A stretch of 64,000 nt of DNA from Anarhynchus alexandrinus (lineage: Eukaryota > Chordata > Aves > Charadriiformes > Charadriidae): positions 2,085,422 through 2,149,421 of the forward strand of contig VUYV01000101.1 of assembly GCA_008711295.1 (NCBI GenBank), in the 5' to 3' direction. This document shows, piece after piece, positions 60,801-64,000 of the stretch. The notes under the pieces were generated by a model. The model searched no databases and was not told the origin of the DNA. It saw only the letters and a list, made by a program, of their open reading frames with translations. A program made the translations under genes and the position numbers. How positions within the stretch are numbered: position 1 is the first letter of the stretch; every line of letters begins with the position of its first letter.

Positions 60801-62825
60801 ACATATTTGTACAAAACTGAGAAAGAAATGATTTTATGAAATAATCTTGTCTTTCAAAAATTCTTGCTGAACATGTAAGTTAAACTTTCAAGAAAACGGA
60901 ATGAAACTGCTTTGGTATTCAGTTTATGCAGACAAGATGAATGTAGCGTTTGCACAGCTATTTGTTTTTTAAATGTGGAGATAATGTTCTTTGTAATAAG
61001 GATATATTTCCCCTAACACCCTTGCTCCTCAGATTGGACTTGACACTGAAATGTTCAGAGGAACCTAAATTATTCTAAAGGAGCGTCGGATCAAATTGCT
61101 TGAATTCTTCGTGGCTTTTAATATGTTGCTATGTCACTACAAACACTTCAATACGGCCATTACATGGTGACAGTCTCAGATGACATCCTCACCTTACCAG
61201 TTGTGCATCATCCACTGTTTTCTTATGGACATTTGTTTAATTTTGAAAAAGACAGAAAGAATGGCATTTAGATTTTATGAAGCCCAAAGGACTTCTAAAG
61301 GATCTTCCTAGGACTACCACTAATTTAGACTCAAGTGTAAGTGTCCCATTCTGTACCACATTATTCGCCTTTTCATTGCCATCCTCAAAAGCAATTATCA
61401 CTTCTCACAGTCATCATGTCTTAAAAGTTGCTGTTTAAATTGGCCATGGCTAAAAACAAAGTGAAAAGGAAATTAAGAATGTTGATTGAAGATACCAACT
61501 CATTTCAGTTAGATGAATTTGGAGAGTTTTTGAGAAATACCGATACATTGTAATGCACTGGACCAACAAATGATAGGTTGCATGTGTAGGTGGCAAAAAT
61601 TGATGTACTACACGTAGGACAAAAAATACCACATAACTTGTCACATATATAATAACAAACGCTAGAACCAGCCACTCACAGCAGTCTTGGCCTCAGCGGA
61701 TCTAAGACCAGTTCTTCATTCACTGCAGGCTGGTGTTACTGACATCCTCAGAACAACTGCTATGGGGTCGTCCTGCCCCAGAGGTCTAGGTCTGCCTGCC
61801 CTTGATGCCCGTGCTTCTGCGAGCAAGCATATGCAAAACTGCTGAAGAGCTGCAGCCCGGCAGCATCAGGAGGGATTCTCCATATCCTGCCTGCAGGCCA
61901 AAGAGAGCCCCATCCTGAAGGACAGAGCTGAGGGCACACAGAAAGCGTCTGGACCTCAGAGGTTCAATTTCCTACCTCAAGGCAGATTTAATTACCTGTA
62001 CAAAGCAGAGTGCTTCCAGCGGGAGCGACAGAGACCTTCAGCTGCAATAAACTGGCTCTAGTCTCTAATACATTTCTAATAAGCCTCCAGCTGCACGAGC
62101 CCAGGAGCTGTAGAAGACAGGGTTCATCCCATCCCTGTTTATCTTAGAGCAGTGCCAGCTCCCTCCTGTGTTGCTCATGGTGTAGGTGGCAGTCTCAGTT
62201 ACTGGGATGCCAGGAAAGCCACCAGTGAGGGCTCTCCTTCAACATATAATCACAGAAAAGTTCAGGTGCCCAATATCAGGAACCTGTTCAGTGCTAGAAA
62301 GGGGGCACCCAGTTCTAGCAAGTGAGACACTTGATCTGTGAGCCCTATTCCCTCCCTCTGCATTTCCCTCCTTATTTATGATAACTAGCTCCCTGCACAG
62401 CTGCTTTTGGAGGCTCTTACTTGCCCCCCCTCCCCGGCATAAGAAATACCACAAAGGTATCCCTTTGGTATCCCTCAGGTTGAAAATATAGTCGTCCTCT
62501 GAAAATGCAGTGAAAGGTAAGTTAAAATGTGGATCCATTTTATTGTGCTAGGGAATATAAACATTTTATTAGCATTACAGGGTATGATAAAGTGTTCTTT
62601 TTTAAAATATGTGCTGGTTAATCATGATCCTTACCTGAATACACGATTTGAAAAGGCTCAGCAAAGGCAGAGAGTGTGCTTAAAAGTAACAGAGAAGCAT
62701 GTGACTATGAAGAGAGGAAAAGTAGAAGTGACCGAGGGATGCGGTGTAATGAGTAGTGCTAAAGTATTCCTTTGGCATTAACACATAGCCCACCGAGAAC
62801 AACAGAAGGAAAATCTTAAACATCA
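57869..62825. other. Intergenic region, no gene recognised
   Basis: Mostly AT-rich DNA between the CR1 copy and the right-edge CpG island. Short open frames occur on both strands, none with recognisable motifs. A run of 17 A lies at 60515-60531 and a T-rich stretch at 58826-58850. No RNA gene or recent transposon seen. Confidence 0.55.
60515..60531 (+). repeat. Poly(A) run of 17
   Basis: A homopolymer. The sequence before it does not show a processed gene copy, so I treat it as a simple repeat. Confidence 0.85.
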
Positions 62826-62826
62826 C

Positions 62827-62854
62827 CTTTTTTTTTCTTTTTTTTTTCTTGCAG
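62827..62854 (+). promoter_or_regulatory. Strong splice-acceptor-like polypyrimidine tract with CAG
   Basis: Near-pure T/C for 24 bases ending TTCTTGCAG at 62846-62854, followed by CCTGAGGAGAAGGAGG. An open frame after the AG runs only 11 codons to a TGA at 62887-62889. It could be a real acceptor of an unseen transcript or a simple T-rich repeat. Confidence 0.3.
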
Positions 62855-62929
62855 CCTGAGGAGAAGGAGGCAATAATTAATGAACCATGAAGCTTCACTC
62901 AAGCCTTGGGGCTTGCTGTCACGCTGCAA

Positions 62930-63990
62930 GGAACGAGGGGAATAGTCAGTCTAACGCGGTGAGGGTTTTCCCGCAGGACTGGGTCATTTGGTGACCACAT
63001 ACAGCACCGGTAACGGCACACGGTCACCGAACAGAGGTAACCGAGTGCTCTGCCGCTGGCTGGAGGCGTGCGGGGGACACACACAACCCTGTCCCGTCCT
63101 GTCCCATCCCTCCCCGCCCAGCCGCGCTTCCCGCCGCCGCCGCCAGAGGATCCCGCCGCCGCGGCAGGAGGCGGCGAGGGCGGGACGGGGTCGGCGGGTG
63201 GGGGGGAGAGGCGGAGCGCCGCCGGGCGGAGCGGAGCNGGTGCCATCTGGCCTACTTAGGCCGCCCACCCGGGCGGTGGCAGAGGGGAAGGCGGCCCCCG
63301 CCGCGGCGCGGCCGCCCCCGCCCCAGCCACACACCGCTGCCGGCAGAGCCCCCCGGCTGGGGCGGCCGCAGCCCGCTCCGCCCGGCCCCGCTGCTGCAGC
63401 ATCCCCCCTAGCAGTTTTCTCTGCCGGGGGACGGGTTCGGCTTTTATTTGTACGACTTGAGTGTGTCTGTGTGTGAATACACACATTTTTCCATATGTGG
63501 CCAGCGCGGGGGCAGCCGGCGATGGCGAACCCCCTCTCTGTACCGGGGCGCTCCCCGTCCTCGCTTTCCAAACGCGCCGGCGCTGGGAGCCGGGACGCGG
63601 GTACCGCGACCTCGGAGCCCGAAGTGATGTTTTTTCCACAAGCACCAGCCTTCAGAAAACCTTCGGCTGCCTGAAAAGGCTCTCGGCCGCAGCGAGCTGC
63701 CGTGCAGCGGTGCCGGCGGCAGCGCGGAGCCCGGTGCCGCCGGGACTCCCGGGCACCGGCACCGGCGGGAGATTCTCCCGTAGGTGAGAGGCGGCGGCTC
63801 GTCCCGTCCCGCCTCCCGCACCCTCCCCAGCGCCGGTGTTTCTGCAAAACTTCACATCAGCGGATGGGCGAGCGCTTAACCGGCCCGCTCCTGAAGAAAG
63901 GGGCGCCTTCACACAGCTATTCCTGGTGAAATCCAGGCAACCCCCGAGCTCCCGCCGTCCTTTCCCTTCCTTGCCCTTCCCTTTGATATT
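62930..63990. promoter_or_regulatory. CpG island, candidate promoter of the next gene (possibly GABRG3)
   Basis: Dense CpG and GC for about 1 kb, strongest at 63110-63420 and 63490-63800, with a GGGGCGG box at 63359-63365 and the G run at 63199-63206. A good donor-like site TAG|GTGAGAG lies at 63783/63784, so a 5' exon ending there is possible. In amniotes GABRG3 follows GABRA5 in the same direction, which makes its promoter the natural guess. No GABRG3 signal peptide or other coding sequence is visible, so it would start beyond the window. Base 63238 is undetermined (N). The long minus-strand frames here are stop-poor GC artefacts. Confidence 0.6.
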
Positions 63991-64000
63991 CCGGCCGTTA

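Noticed and set aside
62984..63847. 287-codon minus-strand open frame at the right edge
   Set aside because: It lies in a CpG island where several frames on both strands are open at once. It is Arg/Gly/Ala/Pro-rich, contains an undetermined base, and has no recognisable domain.

Overview
This window is vertebrate nuclear DNA, almost certainly from a bird. It has split coding exons with canonical GT/AG borders, six CR1-type LINE fragments with the typical avian CR1 3' end (ATTCTATGATTCT-like), very few other recent transposons, and a CpG-rich island at the right edge. There is no bacterial, phage or CRISPR content. Nearly all open reading frames in the window are chance frames in introns, CR1 pieces or GC-rich DNA.

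The one gene I can support is a plus-strand GABA-A receptor alpha-5 subunit gene (GABRA5). Eight coding exons run from 6649 to 54851 with lengths 122, 68, 221, 83, 144, 153, 212 and 303 bp. Their phases join perfectly and give 434 residues plus a stop. Only the upstream exon with the start codon and signal peptide (about 29 residues by comparison with mammals) is missing; I could not find it in 1-6648. The protein has the Cys-loop, the anion-selective Pro-Ala-Arg segment before M2, four membrane helices, and the histidine that makes this alpha class diazepam-sensitive. Its C-terminal part and its M3-M4 loop identify alpha-5 rather than alpha-1, -2 or -3.

Layout: 1-6648 is upstream or intronic DNA with several GC-rich patches. 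6649-8991 holds three exons close together, with a CR1 between the first two. 8992-26646 and 26730-45959 are two very long introns carrying CR1 fragments, a CR1 with an assembly gap, a 17-bp-armed AT-rich inverted repeat and a head-to-head pair of MIR-like SINEs. 45960-54851 holds the last four exons, with a strongly GC-rich, G-quadruplex-capable block just after exon 5. The 3' UTR and poly(A) signals follow from 54852. 56895-57868 is the longest CR1 copy, with a reverse transcriptase FADD motif. 57869-62930 is mostly featureless intergenic DNA. 62930-63990 is a CpG island. In other amniotes GABRA5 is followed in the same direction by GABRG3, so this island is a reasonable candidate for the GABRG3 promoter, but no GABRG3 coding sequence is visible.

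I did not find an undescribed biological system here. The most useful second looks are the right-edge CpG island, the intronic GC-rich block at 46.2-47.1 kb, the AT-rich inverted repeat at 26.05 kb, the SINE pair at 30.3-30.6 kb, and the missing signal-peptide exon.
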